NCBI RefSeq assembly: GCF_022811525.1
Contig: NZ_CP063982.1
Coordinates: forward strand, 744,001-808,000
DNA: 64,000 nt
Origin: Orrella daihaiensis
GTDB lineage: Bacteria > Pseudomonadota > Gammaproteobacteria > Burkholderiales > Burkholderiaceae_B
Direction of reading: 5' to 3'
Made by a program: the position numbers and the translations under genes. Below are positions 25,072 through 32,299 of the stretch, in pieces. The notes under the pieces were generated by a model. The model was not told the DNA's origin. It was given only the letters and a program-made list of their open reading frames with translations, and made no database searches. Each line of letters starts with the position of its first letter. The stretch's first letter is position 1.

Positions 25072-26007
25072 ATGAGCAAGAGGATAGATAAGGTCTCGCC
25101 TCGGATTGAAGACCGCATCGTCATTTTCCAAGAAAAGACGATCCGCCGTACCTGGCACAAGAACGAATGGTGGTTCTCGATTCAGGATGTGGTCACTGTG
25201 CTGACCAGTAGCACGAATCCTGCTGACTACATCAAGAAAATGCGCTTGCGTGACAAGCAGTTATCTCAAGGGTGGGGACAATTTGTCACCCCCCTTCGGT
25301 TAGAAACCGAGGGCGGTATTCAGCGCGCTAACTGCGCCAATACAGAGGGCATTTTCCGAATTATCCAGTCCATTCCCTCGCCTAAGGCTGAGCCTTTCAA
25401 GCTGTGGTTGGCTCAGGTCGGCTACGAGCGTGTTAAGGAAATTGAAGACCCGGAACTGGCCAGTGCTCGGGCGCGTGAGCTCTACGAATCCAAGGGCTAT
25501 CCCAAGGACTGGATCGAGAAGCGCATGCGATCCATCGCTGTTCGAGGTGCACTCACTGACGAGTGGAGGGTGCGCGGCGTCGCCGAGGGGCGCGAATATT
25601 CCATCCTTACTGCTGAAATCGCCCGCGCAACATTCGGAGTTAACCCTAGCGAACACAAAAAGCTCAAGGGGTTAGAGCAGGCAAAGGCTGCCAACCTGCG
25701 TGACCATATGACCGACTTGGAATTGATCTTCACCATGCTCGGCGAGGCTAGCACCACCGAGATTGCTAAGCGCAAGGATGCTCAGGGTTTCCAAGAGAAT
25801 CGTAGTGCGGCTCGAGAAGGCGGCACGGTGGCCGGAAATGCGCGTAAGGAACTTGAGAACAAGTCGGGCAGGCCAGTAGTCAGCTCTGAAAGTTACCTTG
25901 GTGAGTCTCAAGATGCTAGAACTGAGGCAGCAATCATGGTTTCTAAGACGAAAACGGCTGGAGTCCGTAAGCGCCAAAGCAACAAGAGTGGTTCCCGGAA
26001 GGGATGA
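25072..26007 (+). CDS. Bro-N (phage antirepressor-like) family protein
   Basis: A 311-residue protein. The N-terminal Bro-N domain (about 15-125) shows IRRTWHKNEWWFSIQDVVTV and the highly conserved IQSIPSPKAEPFKLWLAQVG. A second conserved part follows, with DEWRVRGVAEGREYSILTAE, NLRDHMTDLELIFTMLGEA, TTEIAK and AREGGTVAGNARKELE, and the tail is basic (KTKTAGVRKRQSNKSGSRKG). Bro-N proteins are common in phages and mobile elements, usually as DNA-binding regulators; the role of this long bacterial subfamily is not established to my knowledge. AAGGA lies 8 bases before the ATG. It is the only gene of cassette 3 and its stop is only 9 bases from the next core. Confidence 0.85.
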   Translation: MSKRIDKVSPRIEDRIVIFQEKTIRRTWHKNEWWFSIQDVVTVLTSSTNPADYIKKMRLRDKQLSQGWGQFVTPLRLETEGGIQRANCANTEGIFRIIQSIPSPKAEPFKLWLAQVGYERVKEIEDPELASARARELYESKGYPKDWIEKRMRSIAVRGALTDEWRVRGVAEGREYSILTAEIARATFGVNPSEHKKLKGLEQAKAANLRDHMTDLELIFTMLGEASTTEIAKRKDAQGFQENRSAAREGGTVAGNARKELENKSGRPVVSSESYLGESQDARTEAAIMVSKTKTAGVRKRQSNKSGSRKG

Positions 26008-26016
26008 CTGATCTAG

Positions 26017-26206
26017 CCGTGGTGCCCGGAACCGGATTCAAAAGCCGCATGAATAAAGGTTTTGCGCGAGTTTGGGGAAATTTTTTTGTTCCCCACGCAA
26101 AATTTCGCTTCGGTGTCAGCAGGAGGCAACAGGGACAACCGGGAAAAGTAGGTCGGACTGGTCTCGTATGCCCATTTTTGACATGGTCTCGATTTTGGCG
26201 GCACAT
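26017..26206 (+). repeat. Cassette boundary D: tRNA-derived core plus 190-bp terminal repeat
   Basis: The core at 26017-26039 is followed by the full 190-base terminal repeat, the same length as copy C. It includes TTTGCG..TGGGGAA..TTCCCCACGCAAA at about 26060-26101 and ends with GACATGGTCTCGATTTTGGCG and CACAT. It marks the left end of cassette 4, the unit directly attached to the intact tRNA gene and so probably the most recent insertion. Confidence 0.92.
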
Positions 26207-26329
26207 TGGCGCCATCAATTCTTGCAGTAGATAGTTGGCTCACTGTGGATGTCGTTAAGAACGCACCTAGCTATGACTTTGTAATCATGAGTTTTCAGGT
26301 TTTGGGGTAGACGATCGCCCAAACATATC

Positions 26330-26360
26330 TTGCTAATAATTAGTAGGATCGTGCTAATAT
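26330..26360 (+). promoter_or_regulatory. Promoter of the second MNT/HEPN operon, apparently leaderless
   Basis: TAATAT at 26355-26360 ends 7 bases before the ATG at 26368, so transcription should begin at or next to the start codon. TTGCTA at 26330-26335 is a possible -35. The related stretches TTGCTAATAATTAG and GTGCTAATATTTGG, about 21 bases apart, look like direct-repeat operators, parallel to the twin sites before the cassette 2 homologue. Confidence 0.5.
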
Positions 26361-26367
26361 TTGGCTT

Positions 26368-26964
26368 ATGTCACTTAAAGACTCACTGTTTACTGACAGC
26401 CAAGCCAAAGTCTATGCGTGGATATTTGGCCAGCCTGATCGCAGCTACCATCTAAGCGAGTTGACTAGGCTAACAGGCCTTGCGAGCGCATCGCTACAGC
26501 GCGAAGTTAATCGGATGGCGCGAGCCGGGCTCGTGACATCTGAAATGGTCGGTAACCAGCGCCGTATTTCTGCAAACAGGCTAAGCCCGGTTTTCGAGGA
26601 GCTATATCAACTCACTCGCAAGTCAATGGGTGCAGAACCCTTGCTTCGTGAGGCACTGCGCCCGCTGTCTGACAAGATCTCTCTTGCCCTGATTTATGGC
26701 TCGGTCGCGAAAGGTAGCGATACGTCCGCAAGTGACATTGACCTTTTGATCGTCAGCGACACGGTTGGTCTCGGTGATATTCTCGAGCACTGTCACAATG
26801 CCGAGACTCAGCTTGGCCGAAAGGTCAACCCTAACTGTTACACCTTGGCGGAGTTCAATAATCGCCGTCAGGAATCGGACTCTTTTGTGGAGCGCGTGCT
26901 GACCCAACCCGTTATTGTTTTATTTGGAGAACTGCATGCCAATTACAGCACTCGCGAACCTTGA
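26368..26964 (+). CDS. HTH-MNT nucleotidyltransferase (antitoxin-like), second copy
   Basis: A 198-residue homologue of the cassette 2 protein with the same domain order: winged HTH (FGQPDRSYHLSELTRLTGLA...LQREVNRMARAGLV, about 17-62), then the nucleotidyltransferase motif GS-x10-D-x-D in IYGSVAKGSDTSASDIDLLI. It likely modifies and neutralises the HEPN protein encoded by the overlapping downstream gene, and its HTH probably represses the operon. The orientation is opposite to the cassette 2 pair. No ribosome binding site precedes the ATG, consistent with a leaderless transcript. Confidence 0.82.
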   Translation: MSLKDSLFTDSQAKVYAWIFGQPDRSYHLSELTRLTGLASASLQREVNRMARAGLVTSEMVGNQRRISANRLSPVFEELYQLTRKSMGAEPLLREALRPLSDKISLALIYGSVAKGSDTSASDIDLLIVSDTVGLGDILEHCHNAETQLGRKVNPNCYTLAEFNNRRQESDSFVERVLTQPVIVLFGELHANYSTREP

Positions 26965-27367
26965 AAAAATTGGTCAGTTAAAGCCTGAAAAATCCAACAG
27001 CGCTGAGATCGAGCGAATGGTGAGCCTTGCACGCCAGCGACTGCAAGACGCCTCGCATCCAGACCTTTCAATGGAGGGGCGGTTTTCCAGCGTGTACAAC
27101 GCGATTCGCTCAGCTGCGCTTGCAGCACTTCGTTGGCATGGTTACCGCAGCGAAAACCGCTATTTAGTGTTCCAGTCGCTCCAACACACACTGCAATGGC
27201 CATCCACAAAATGGCGGGTCATCGACCACGCACATCGCAAACGAAACCTCGCTGAATACGAGGGATTCCTAGAGATTGAGGAATCTTCCATCGTGGAGCT
27301 TCGAGAGCTTGCAGCATCACTAATTGAGGACGTGGCGCACCTGACTGGCAGGCCAACTTCCAACTAA
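26936..27367 (+). CDS. HEPN-domain protein, second copy
   Basis: 143 residues from the ATG at 26936; GGAG at 26926-26929 is 6 bases upstream and decides against the earlier TTG at 26915. It overlaps the end of the MNT gene by 29 bases. It is homologous to the cassette 2 HEPN protein (ALRWHGYRSENRYLVFQ, WRVIDHAHRKRNLAEYEG). As there, the segment where HEPN RNases carry R-x4-6-H reads RNLAEYEG without the His, so either the active site differs in this family or activity is lost. Probable toxin or effector of the pair. Confidence 0.78.
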   Translation: MPITALANLEKIGQLKPEKSNSAEIERMVSLARQRLQDASHPDLSMEGRFSSVYNAIRSAALAALRWHGYRSENRYLVFQSLQHTLQWPSTKWRVIDHAHRKRNLAEYEGFLEIEESSIVELRELAASLIEDVAHLTGRPTSN

Positions 27368-27488
27368 AACCGGATCGTAGCCAAACCTTTACCCCATGTG
27401 GTTGAGGTTGGTCTTTGACTTCGGCTTTGTACCGATTTAAATCCAAATGCCTCTCAGGATTCGGCAAAAAATATATTGAAATCAACAA

Positions 27489-27511
27489 CCGTGGTGCCCG
27501 GAACCGGAATC
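27489..27511. other. Integration target (attachment core) in the tRNA-Leu 3' end
   Basis: These 23 bases cover the encoded CCA end, acceptor arm and part of the T-arm of tRNA-Leu(UAA), plus three bases outside the gene. They differ from the three displaced cores by a single base (A for T at the 21st position). The intact tRNA lies to the right, the cassettes to the left, as expected for insertions that regenerate the tRNA. Confidence 0.75.
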
Positions 27512-27581
27512 GAACCGGTACGACCGTTTTAGGGTCGGCAGATTTTAAGTCTGCTGTGTCTACCAATTTCACCACCCGGGC
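27492..27581 (-). tRNA. tRNA-Leu (anticodon UAA)
   Basis: A 90-base class II tRNA read on the minus strand. The acceptor arm GCCCGGG pairs with the 3' side before ACCA, the anticodon loop CTTAAAA is closed by GCAGA/TCTGC, the variable arm is long, the T-loop is GGTTCGATTCC and CCA is encoded. It is the insertion site of the cassette array. Confidence 0.97.
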
Positions 27582-27643
27582 GCCGATCGTCATTCTACGC
27601 TATCTTGGAAGATGTGTTTTTTGGTGGCCGAACACCGTAAAAC

Positions 27644-27657
27644 TTGTTCTGGATCAA
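27644..27657 (+). promoter_or_regulatory. FNR/DNR-type box upstream of hemN
   Basis: TTGTTCTGGATCAA matches the FNR consensus TTGAT-N4-ATCAA at 9 of 10 defined positions and lies 55 bases before the hemN start codon. It predicts oxygen- or NO-linked control of hemN, possibly by the regulator encoded just downstream. Confidence 0.65.
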
Positions 27658-27712
27658 ATTTGAGGGGTCTAGCCCTCTAGGCGGTGATGGCTGCGCCCAT
27701 TAACTTAGAGGC

Positions 27713-29110
27713 ATGGAACTTGCACACTTAACCACTCTGGATTTTGATGCGGCAATGATCGCCCGCCACGACGGCAGCGGTCCACGTTACACGTCTTATC
27801 CAACCGCTGACCGCTTCCAATCGGGGTCAGTCAGCACCCATTACATCGAAGCCTTGCGCGAGCGGGATGCTGGACATGCCGATGCGCCGTTGTCGCTGTA
27901 TGTCCATATCCCGTTTTGTGACACAGTTTGCTATTACTGTGCTTGCAACAAGATTGTCACAAAGCACAAGTTCAAAGCAGATCCGTATCTCGATGATCTT
28001 GAGAAAGAAATCGGGCTAATCCGCAAACTTTTTCACGAAGCGCCAGTCGTTAGCCAATTGCACTTTGGGGGCGGAACGCCGACGTTTCTGACCAATATGC
28101 AGATGGAGCGGCTGCTTAAGATGCTGCATGCCAACTTCAGGTTTGCTGATGATGCTGAGTGTTCGGTCGAAATTGATCCACGCAGGCTTGAGCCCGGCGT
28201 CTTAAAGCTCATGGCTGACTATGGCTTCAATCGTATGAGCCTAGGCGTTCAAGACGTTGATGAGGCTGTACAAAAGGCCATCAATCGGGTGCAGCCGGTA
28301 GCGGTCACAGGGCAGGTTCTAGATGAGGCGCGCTCGCTTGGCTACAAGTCGATCAACATGGACTTGATTTATGGCTTGCCCTTGCAGTCAGTCAACACCA
28401 TGTACCGCACCCTAAAGACTGTGCTCGCCTGGCGTCCTGACCGGATTGCACTCTATAGCTACGCACATCTCCCAGACCGTTTTAAACCGCAACGTCGTAT
28501 TGACAACGACGCCATCCCATCGCCACAAGAAAAACTCGCCATGCTAAAGCTGGCAGTCACCACGCTACTTGATGCTGGATATGTTTATATCGGTATGGAT
28601 CACTTTGCCTTGCCGGATGACGAACTGGCTCAATCGATGGACGAAGGTACGCTGCAGCGTAATTTTCAAGGCTACTCAACCCGCGCTGACTGTGACCTCA
28701 TTGCGCTAGGGGTGTCGGCCATTAGCCGAATCGGCCATGTATATGCTCAAAACGCCCGAACGCTTGAGGAGTACCACGAAATGCTCGAGCGCGAGGAATT
28801 GCCGCTGATCCGTGGCCTAGTCATGAATCGTGACGATGAAATCCGTCGAGACGCGATTCATTCTCTTTTATGTCAGTCTAAGTTGTCATTTACTGATATG
28901 GGTCAAACCTGGGGAATCGATGCACAGGAATACTTCGTAGAAGATCTTGATGCATTGAGAGGGCTGCAGTCTGATGGCTTAGTCGAGATTGATGATCAGC
29001 AGGTAACGATTACACCCAAGGGAAGGTTTTTGTCCAGAGTCGTTGCAATGCGTTTTGACAAATACCTGCGCATGGGGCAGCCCATGGCCCGATATTCGAA
29101 GGTGATTTGA
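27713..29110 (+). CDS. hemN: Oxygen-independent coproporphyrinogen III oxidase
   Basis: A 465-residue radical-SAM enzyme that decarboxylates coproporphyrinogen III for haem synthesis without oxygen. The cluster motif is CDTVCYYCACNK (Cys69, Cys73, Cys76, with the extra Cys78 typical of HemN), preceded by SLYVHIPF and followed by LHFGGGTPTFL. The length is right for true HemN rather than the shorter HemW. The next gene, a Crp/Fnr regulator, begins one base after its stop. Confidence 0.95.
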   Translation: MELAHLTTLDFDAAMIARHDGSGPRYTSYPTADRFQSGSVSTHYIEALRERDAGHADAPLSLYVHIPFCDTVCYYCACNKIVTKHKFKADPYLDDLEKEIGLIRKLFHEAPVVSQLHFGGGTPTFLTNMQMERLLKMLHANFRFADDAECSVEIDPRRLEPGVLKLMADYGFNRMSLGVQDVDEAVQKAINRVQPVAVTGQVLDEARSLGYKSINMDLIYGLPLQSVNTMYRTLKTVLAWRPDRIALYSYAHLPDRFKPQRRIDNDAIPSPQEKLAMLKLAVTTLLDAGYVYIGMDHFALPDDELAQSMDEGTLQRNFQGYSTRADCDLIALGVSAISRIGHVYAQNARTLEEYHEMLEREELPLIRGLVMNRDDEIRRDAIHSLLCQSKLSFTDMGQTWGIDAQEYFVEDLDALRGLQSDGLVEIDDQQVTITPKGRFLSRVVAMRFDKYLRMGQPMARYSKVI

Positions 29111-29111
29111 C

Positions 29112-29783
29112 ATGAACATGCCCAAGGATGTGCAGCACAAACTGGCCACTCATCCTCTGTTTGATGGCATGGGTCGCAGCCAGCAGAACTGGCTTTTTAC
29201 CGTTGGCGAGTCGATTTCGCTTGCCAAGCACGAGTACCTGTTTCGCCGTGGTGAGCAAAGTGGTCGGTTATATGTACTGCTGTCTGGGCACATCAAACTC
29301 TCAATTCCGGCCGAGCGCGGTCAGGAGAAAGTCCTGGAGTTCTTGTCACCAGGTGATGTGTTTGGAGAGTCGGCTCTGTTAACAAACCATTTGGCAATTA
29401 CCGACGCTCAGGCACTCGGACCTTCGGAGCTGCTCGCATTTCAGGGCAAAGATGTGATGGTGGCTGTTACTCGAGTACCGTCATTTGCCCAGCAGATACT
29501 GACAAACTTAAGCCAGCGTGTTGAGACCCTGTTTCGTGACATGGAGTCAACCAGTCTGTTGTCAGCAGCTCAACGTGTAGCGGAATACCTGTTACGTCAG
29601 CCCAGGGTCGGCAATCAGGCAAAGCTGCCGTTTCACAAGCGCGCGATCGCTTCAAAGCTTGGGCTTCAACCTGAGACCTTCTCTAGGTCTTTGCAGCAAT
29701 TGGCTGCAGATGGGTTAATTTCAGTGCGTGGCGCTCGAGTGGTCATCCACGATGCTGATAAGTTGCAGGCGATGCTGGTTTAA
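29112..29783 (+). CDS. Crp/Fnr-family regulator without cysteines (DNR-like)
   Basis: A 223-residue protein. The cyclic-nucleotide-type sensor domain (about 15-130, RRGEQSGRLYVLLSGHIKL, LSPGDVFGESALL) is followed by a C-terminal HTH with ASKLGLQPETFSRSLQQL; the E..SR signature is the one that reads TTGAT half-sites. It has no cysteine at all, so it cannot hold the FNR iron-sulfur cluster. It resembles DNR/NnrR-type regulators that sense NO through haem, but the ligand is inference. Co-transcribed with hemN, whose promoter carries a matching box. Confidence 0.85.
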   Translation: MNMPKDVQHKLATHPLFDGMGRSQQNWLFTVGESISLAKHEYLFRRGEQSGRLYVLLSGHIKLSIPAERGQEKVLEFLSPGDVFGESALLTNHLAITDAQALGPSELLAFQGKDVMVAVTRVPSFAQQILTNLSQRVETLFRDMESTSLLSAAQRVAEYLLRQPRVGNQAKLPFHKRAIASKLGLQPETFSRSLQQLAADGLISVRGARVVIHDADKLQAMLV

Positions 29784-29824
29784 GAGCCTTGAGCAGGGTT
29801 GGGGTGCGAACCCCCAAACACCTT

Positions 29825-30301
29825 CTAGCGCTTCCAGTGACCAGATTTGCCACCGAGTTTTTCTTGTAGGGCGATAGGACCAATGACCATGCCGCGATCC
29901 ACCGCCTTAAGCATGTCGTAGATCGTTAAAAGTGCAACTGAAACTGCCGTCAATGCTTCCATTTCCACACCAGTTTGACCTACCGTTTCAGCGGTCGCGG
30001 TGCAGTCAATGCGGCAATCTTTTTCATCGGTTTCGAATTCGATAGATACCTTGGTCAGACCGATGGGATGACAAAGCGGAATAAGATCACTGGTTTTTTT
30101 ACTGGCCATGATGCCTGCGATTCGCGCAATACCAAGCACATCCCCCTTTTTGCTGGTGCCTTCGAGTACCTTTTGCATGGCAACAGGCCCCAAGGTGATC
30201 GAACCAGACACCACTGCCTGGCGTTTGGTGTTGGCTTTGTCGCCGACATCCACCATCTGAGCCTGGCCACTGCTGTCAAAATGTGTGAGTGCATTGCTCA
30301 T
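29825..30301 (-). CDS. moaC: Cyclic pyranopterin monophosphate synthase accessory protein
   Basis: A 158-residue MoaC, which converts the MoaA product 3',8-cyclo-GTP to cyclic pyranopterin monophosphate. Signatures: KKTSDLIPLCHPIGLTKVSI and TGVEMEALTAVSVALLTIYD, with MLKAVDRGM. It is the last gene of the moaA-moeA-moaD-moaE-moaC operon; its ATG overlaps the moaE stop by 4 bases. A weak TTGGGG/CCCCAA hairpin without a T-tract follows before the convergent regulator gene. Confidence 0.96.
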   Translation of the reverse strand: MSNALTHFDSSGQAQMVDVGDKANTKRQAVVSGSITLGPVAMQKVLEGTSKKGDVLGIARIAGIMASKKTSDLIPLCHPIGLTKVSIEFETDEKDCRIDCTATAETVGQTGVEMEALTAVSVALLTIYDMLKAVDRGMVIGPIALQEKLGGKSGHWKR

Positions 30302-30783
30302 GATTGCTTGCCTGACTGGTTTTGATCCCAGCGCGCGCGAGCCAGCTCATCGCTGTCACGACCTTTGATCCAGTGCTCGCCTTGCGGGGTCGTCTCTTTT
30401 TTCCAGAAGGTGGCGCGGGTTTTTAAGTGATCCATGATGAAAGCACAAGAATCCAGTGCGGCATGTCGGTGGGCACTGGCCGTTAATACCAGCACAATAT
30501 TCTCGCCGGGCTTTAACGGACCAACTCGGTGAATGACGCGTGCACCCAGCAATGGCCAGCGTTGTCTGGCTTCATTTAAAACCTCAAGCATGACCTTCTC
30601 GGTCATGCCTGGGTAATGCTCAAGCTCAAGCGTCTTGATGTCTTGATCATCGTTGATTTCACGTACCCGACCCACAAATGAGGCGACTGCGCCGGCAGCA
30701 CGGTCTCCGTCAAGAAAGGTGTAGTATTCCTCCCCGAAATCGAAGGCTTCGGTTTGGACTTTGGCTTGAAAAAGCGAGTCCAT
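30298..30783 (-). CDS. moaE: Molybdopterin synthase catalytic subunit
   Basis: A 161-residue MoaE, which with thiocarboxylated MoaD inserts the dithiolene sulfurs into cyclic pyranopterin monophosphate. It shows ASFVGRVREIND, LELEHYPGMTEK, RVGPLKPGENIVLV and HRHAALDSCAFIMDHLKTRA followed by FWKKE with the catalytic lysines. It starts 1 base after moaD and overlaps moaC. Confidence 0.96.
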   Translation of the reverse strand: MDSLFQAKVQTEAFDFGEEYYTFLDGDRAAGAVASFVGRVREINDDQDIKTLELEHYPGMTEKVMLEVLNEARQRWPLLGARVIHRVGPLKPGENIVLVLTASAHRHAALDSCAFIMDHLKTRATFWKKETTPQGEHWIKGRDSDELARARWDQNQSGKQS

Positions 30784-30784
30784 G

Positions 30785-31039
30785 TCAGCCTCCAGTCACT
30801 GGCCGAAAGAAGGCGACTTCTGCATTGTCCGGCAGGGCAGCGTGAAGAGTTGCCATGTCCTTATTGATAGCTACTCGCAAGGGATCTGATGCTTTGAAGG
30901 CAGTTTTCCAGGGCTCGCCGCGCGCAGCCAATTGCTCAATCAGATCGGACACCGACATTCCAGCGACAACCTCGACCGACTCGTAAGCGGTGCCCACTGT
31001 CTCACGTAATTCCCCAAAAAACAGCACCTGCACCTTCAT
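30785..31039 (-). CDS. moaD: Molybdopterin synthase sulfur-carrier subunit
   Basis: An 84-residue ubiquitin-like protein with the invariant C-terminal Gly-Gly (FFRPVTGG), which carries the thiocarboxylate. The N-terminus VQVLFFGELRETVG is typical. Its ATG overlaps the moeA stop by 4 bases, and moaE follows after one base. Confidence 0.94.
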   Translation of the reverse strand: MKVQVLFFGELRETVGTAYESVEVVAGMSVSDLIEQLAARGEPWKTAFKASDPLRVAINKDMATLHAALPDNAEVAFFRPVTGG

Positions 31040-32280
31040 TTGACCGGATCCAATATGTCTCTAAAAGACAGATAGGGTACCGCATCGCCACGCGCAATGG
31101 TTTGTCCCGCAGCAATGTCGACCAAACCGTCGGCCCAGGCCACGCTGCTCATGACGCCAGAGCCCTGGTTGGGCCAACGTTCTAAGCGTACACTGCCCTG
31201 CCCATCAGTCTTTTGCTTGACTCGAATAAATTCGCGCCTGCGATCAGCCTTGGGCCAGTCAAAGTCTGCGGTCAGCATTCTTGGAATCGGGGTTGCAATT
31301 GGCAGCCCCATGCGGACTTGCAAGAATGGCAAACCCATGAGTACGAATGTCACAAATGCACTAACAGGATTGCCCGGCAAACCGATGAAATCTGCATGAT
31401 TAGCCTTGCCATAGGCCAGTGGCTTGCCGGGTTTCATGGCGATTTGCCAAAGGTCAATCCTGCCCATGCTGGCCACTGCTGCCCTGACGTGATCCTCTTC
31501 GCCGACCGAGACGCCGCCACAAGTGATAATGACATCTGCTTGCTGGCTGGCGTCGTGAAGTGCGGCACGAGTGTCTTCGGGGGTGTCGCGAACAATGCCG
31601 GGATCGAGCACATTGCAACCGATCTCGGTCAATAGGCTTTGCAACCAATAGCGATTGCTGTTGTAGATTTGCCCGGGACCAAGTGGATTGCCGGGCTCGA
31701 CTAATTCGTCACCCGTGAGCAAGATAGCCACTGTCAGCGGTTTGTAGGTCGTGACATGGGTGACACCAACCGAGGCGGCAAGTGCCAGATCGGCGGGTTT
31801 GAGTTTTTTGCCAGGGGCAATGATCTCAGTGCCAACGCAGATGTCTTCACCCTGGGCACGTACGTGATCGCCTGCTTTGACGGCCTGGACAATGGTGATC
31901 TGATCGCCGTTGACTTCGACAACCTCTTGTGGAACCACGGCATAAGTCCCCGGTGGTACGGGCGCACCAGTAAAGATACGTGCTGCTTGGCCAGGCAAGA
32001 GTTGCGTACCCTGGCTGCCAGCCGCGATTCGTTGGGTAACGGTCAGGTTCAAAGACGACGCCGTGTGGTCAACCGGACAGATGGCGTAGCCATCCATGCT
32101 GCTGTTGGCAAATGCAGGTACGTCCATGGGTGAGGTGACACCCTTGGCGAGCACGCGACCATGTGCTTTAAGCAATGGTAGGTCTTCAGTGATGACAGGA
32201 GGGGCGGCAAAAGACAGCAACTGTTCTTTAGCTGCATCAAAATCCAGCATCGGTGGGCGTCTATTAGAAGGTTCGGACAT
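31036..32280 (-). CDS. moeA: Molybdopterin molybdenumtransferase
   Basis: 414 residues from the ATG at 32280; a TTG three codons earlier at 32289 is possible but less likely. MoeA inserts molybdate into adenylated molybdopterin. Signatures: ANSSMDGYAI, RIFTGAPVPPGTYAVVPQE, TGDELVEPG..LGPGQIYNSN and ITCGGVSVGEEDHV, with GLPGNPVSAFVTF. It sits between moaA and moaD, and the stop overlaps moaD. Confidence 0.95.
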   Translation of the reverse strand: MSEPSNRRPPMLDFDAAKEQLLSFAAPPVITEDLPLLKAHGRVLAKGVTSPMDVPAFANSSMDGYAICPVDHTASSLNLTVTQRIAAGSQGTQLLPGQAARIFTGAPVPPGTYAVVPQEVVEVNGDQITIVQAVKAGDHVRAQGEDICVGTEIIAPGKKLKPADLALAASVGVTHVTTYKPLTVAILLTGDELVEPGNPLGPGQIYNSNRYWLQSLLTEIGCNVLDPGIVRDTPEDTRAALHDASQQADVIITCGGVSVGEEDHVRAAVASMGRIDLWQIAMKPGKPLAYGKANHADFIGLPGNPVSAFVTFVLMGLPFLQVRMGLPIATPIPRMLTADFDWPKADRRREFIRVKQKTDGQGSVRLERWPNQGSGVMSSVAWADGLVDIAAGQTIARGDAVPYLSFRDILDPVK

Positions 32281-32299
32281 ACTAGACAACAGCGTAGGA

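Larger units (their letters stand above)
20822..27491. mobile_element. Tandem array of four small tRNA-Leu-targeted defence cassettes
   Basis: Core copies at 22448, 24338 and 26017 reproduce 22 of 23 bases at the 3' end of the tRNA-Leu(UAA) gene (27489-27511). Together with the core-less copy A they divide the stretch into units of about 1.68, 1.89, 1.68 and 1.47 kb. Each unit starts with the same conserved terminal repeat and then carries different cargo: Abi_2; HEPN/MNT plus Fic remnant; Bro-N protein; MNT/HEPN. This is what repeated site-specific insertion at one tRNA 3' end produces. No recombinase gene is present in any unit or elsewhere in the window, so mobilisation in trans is inferred. 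Confidence 0.75.

Noticed and set aside
22448..26039. tRNA pseudogenes at the displaced cores
   Set aside because: Only 23 bases of the 3' end are present, without T-arm continuation or anticodon arm, so these are attachment-site copies and not partial tRNA genes.
22448..26206. Integron attC sites
   Set aside because: The repeats have a dyad, but I do not find the GTTRRRY/RYYYAAC boundary boxes. Cargo genes point both ways, there is no attI or intI, and the cores are tRNA-derived.
20822..26206. CRISPR array
   Set aside because: The repeats are 96-190 bp and separated by 1.5-1.9 kb with genes; no short regular repeats or cas genes exist.
22536..26243. Minus-strand reading frames across the terminal repeats (22536-22742, 24334-24609, 26013-26243), all with a PADTE.KFCVGN stretch; the latter two also end in FESGSGHHG
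   Set aside because: The shared protein sequence is just the translation of the repeat, and the FESGSGHHG ends run into the tRNA-derived core. Frames, starts and N-terminal parts differ and no ribosome binding sites are seen. They are spurious.
29799..29816. Terminator between the Crp/Fnr gene and moaC
   Set aside because: TTGGGG/CCCCAA can pair, but there is no T-tract on either side, so it is mentioned only with moaC.
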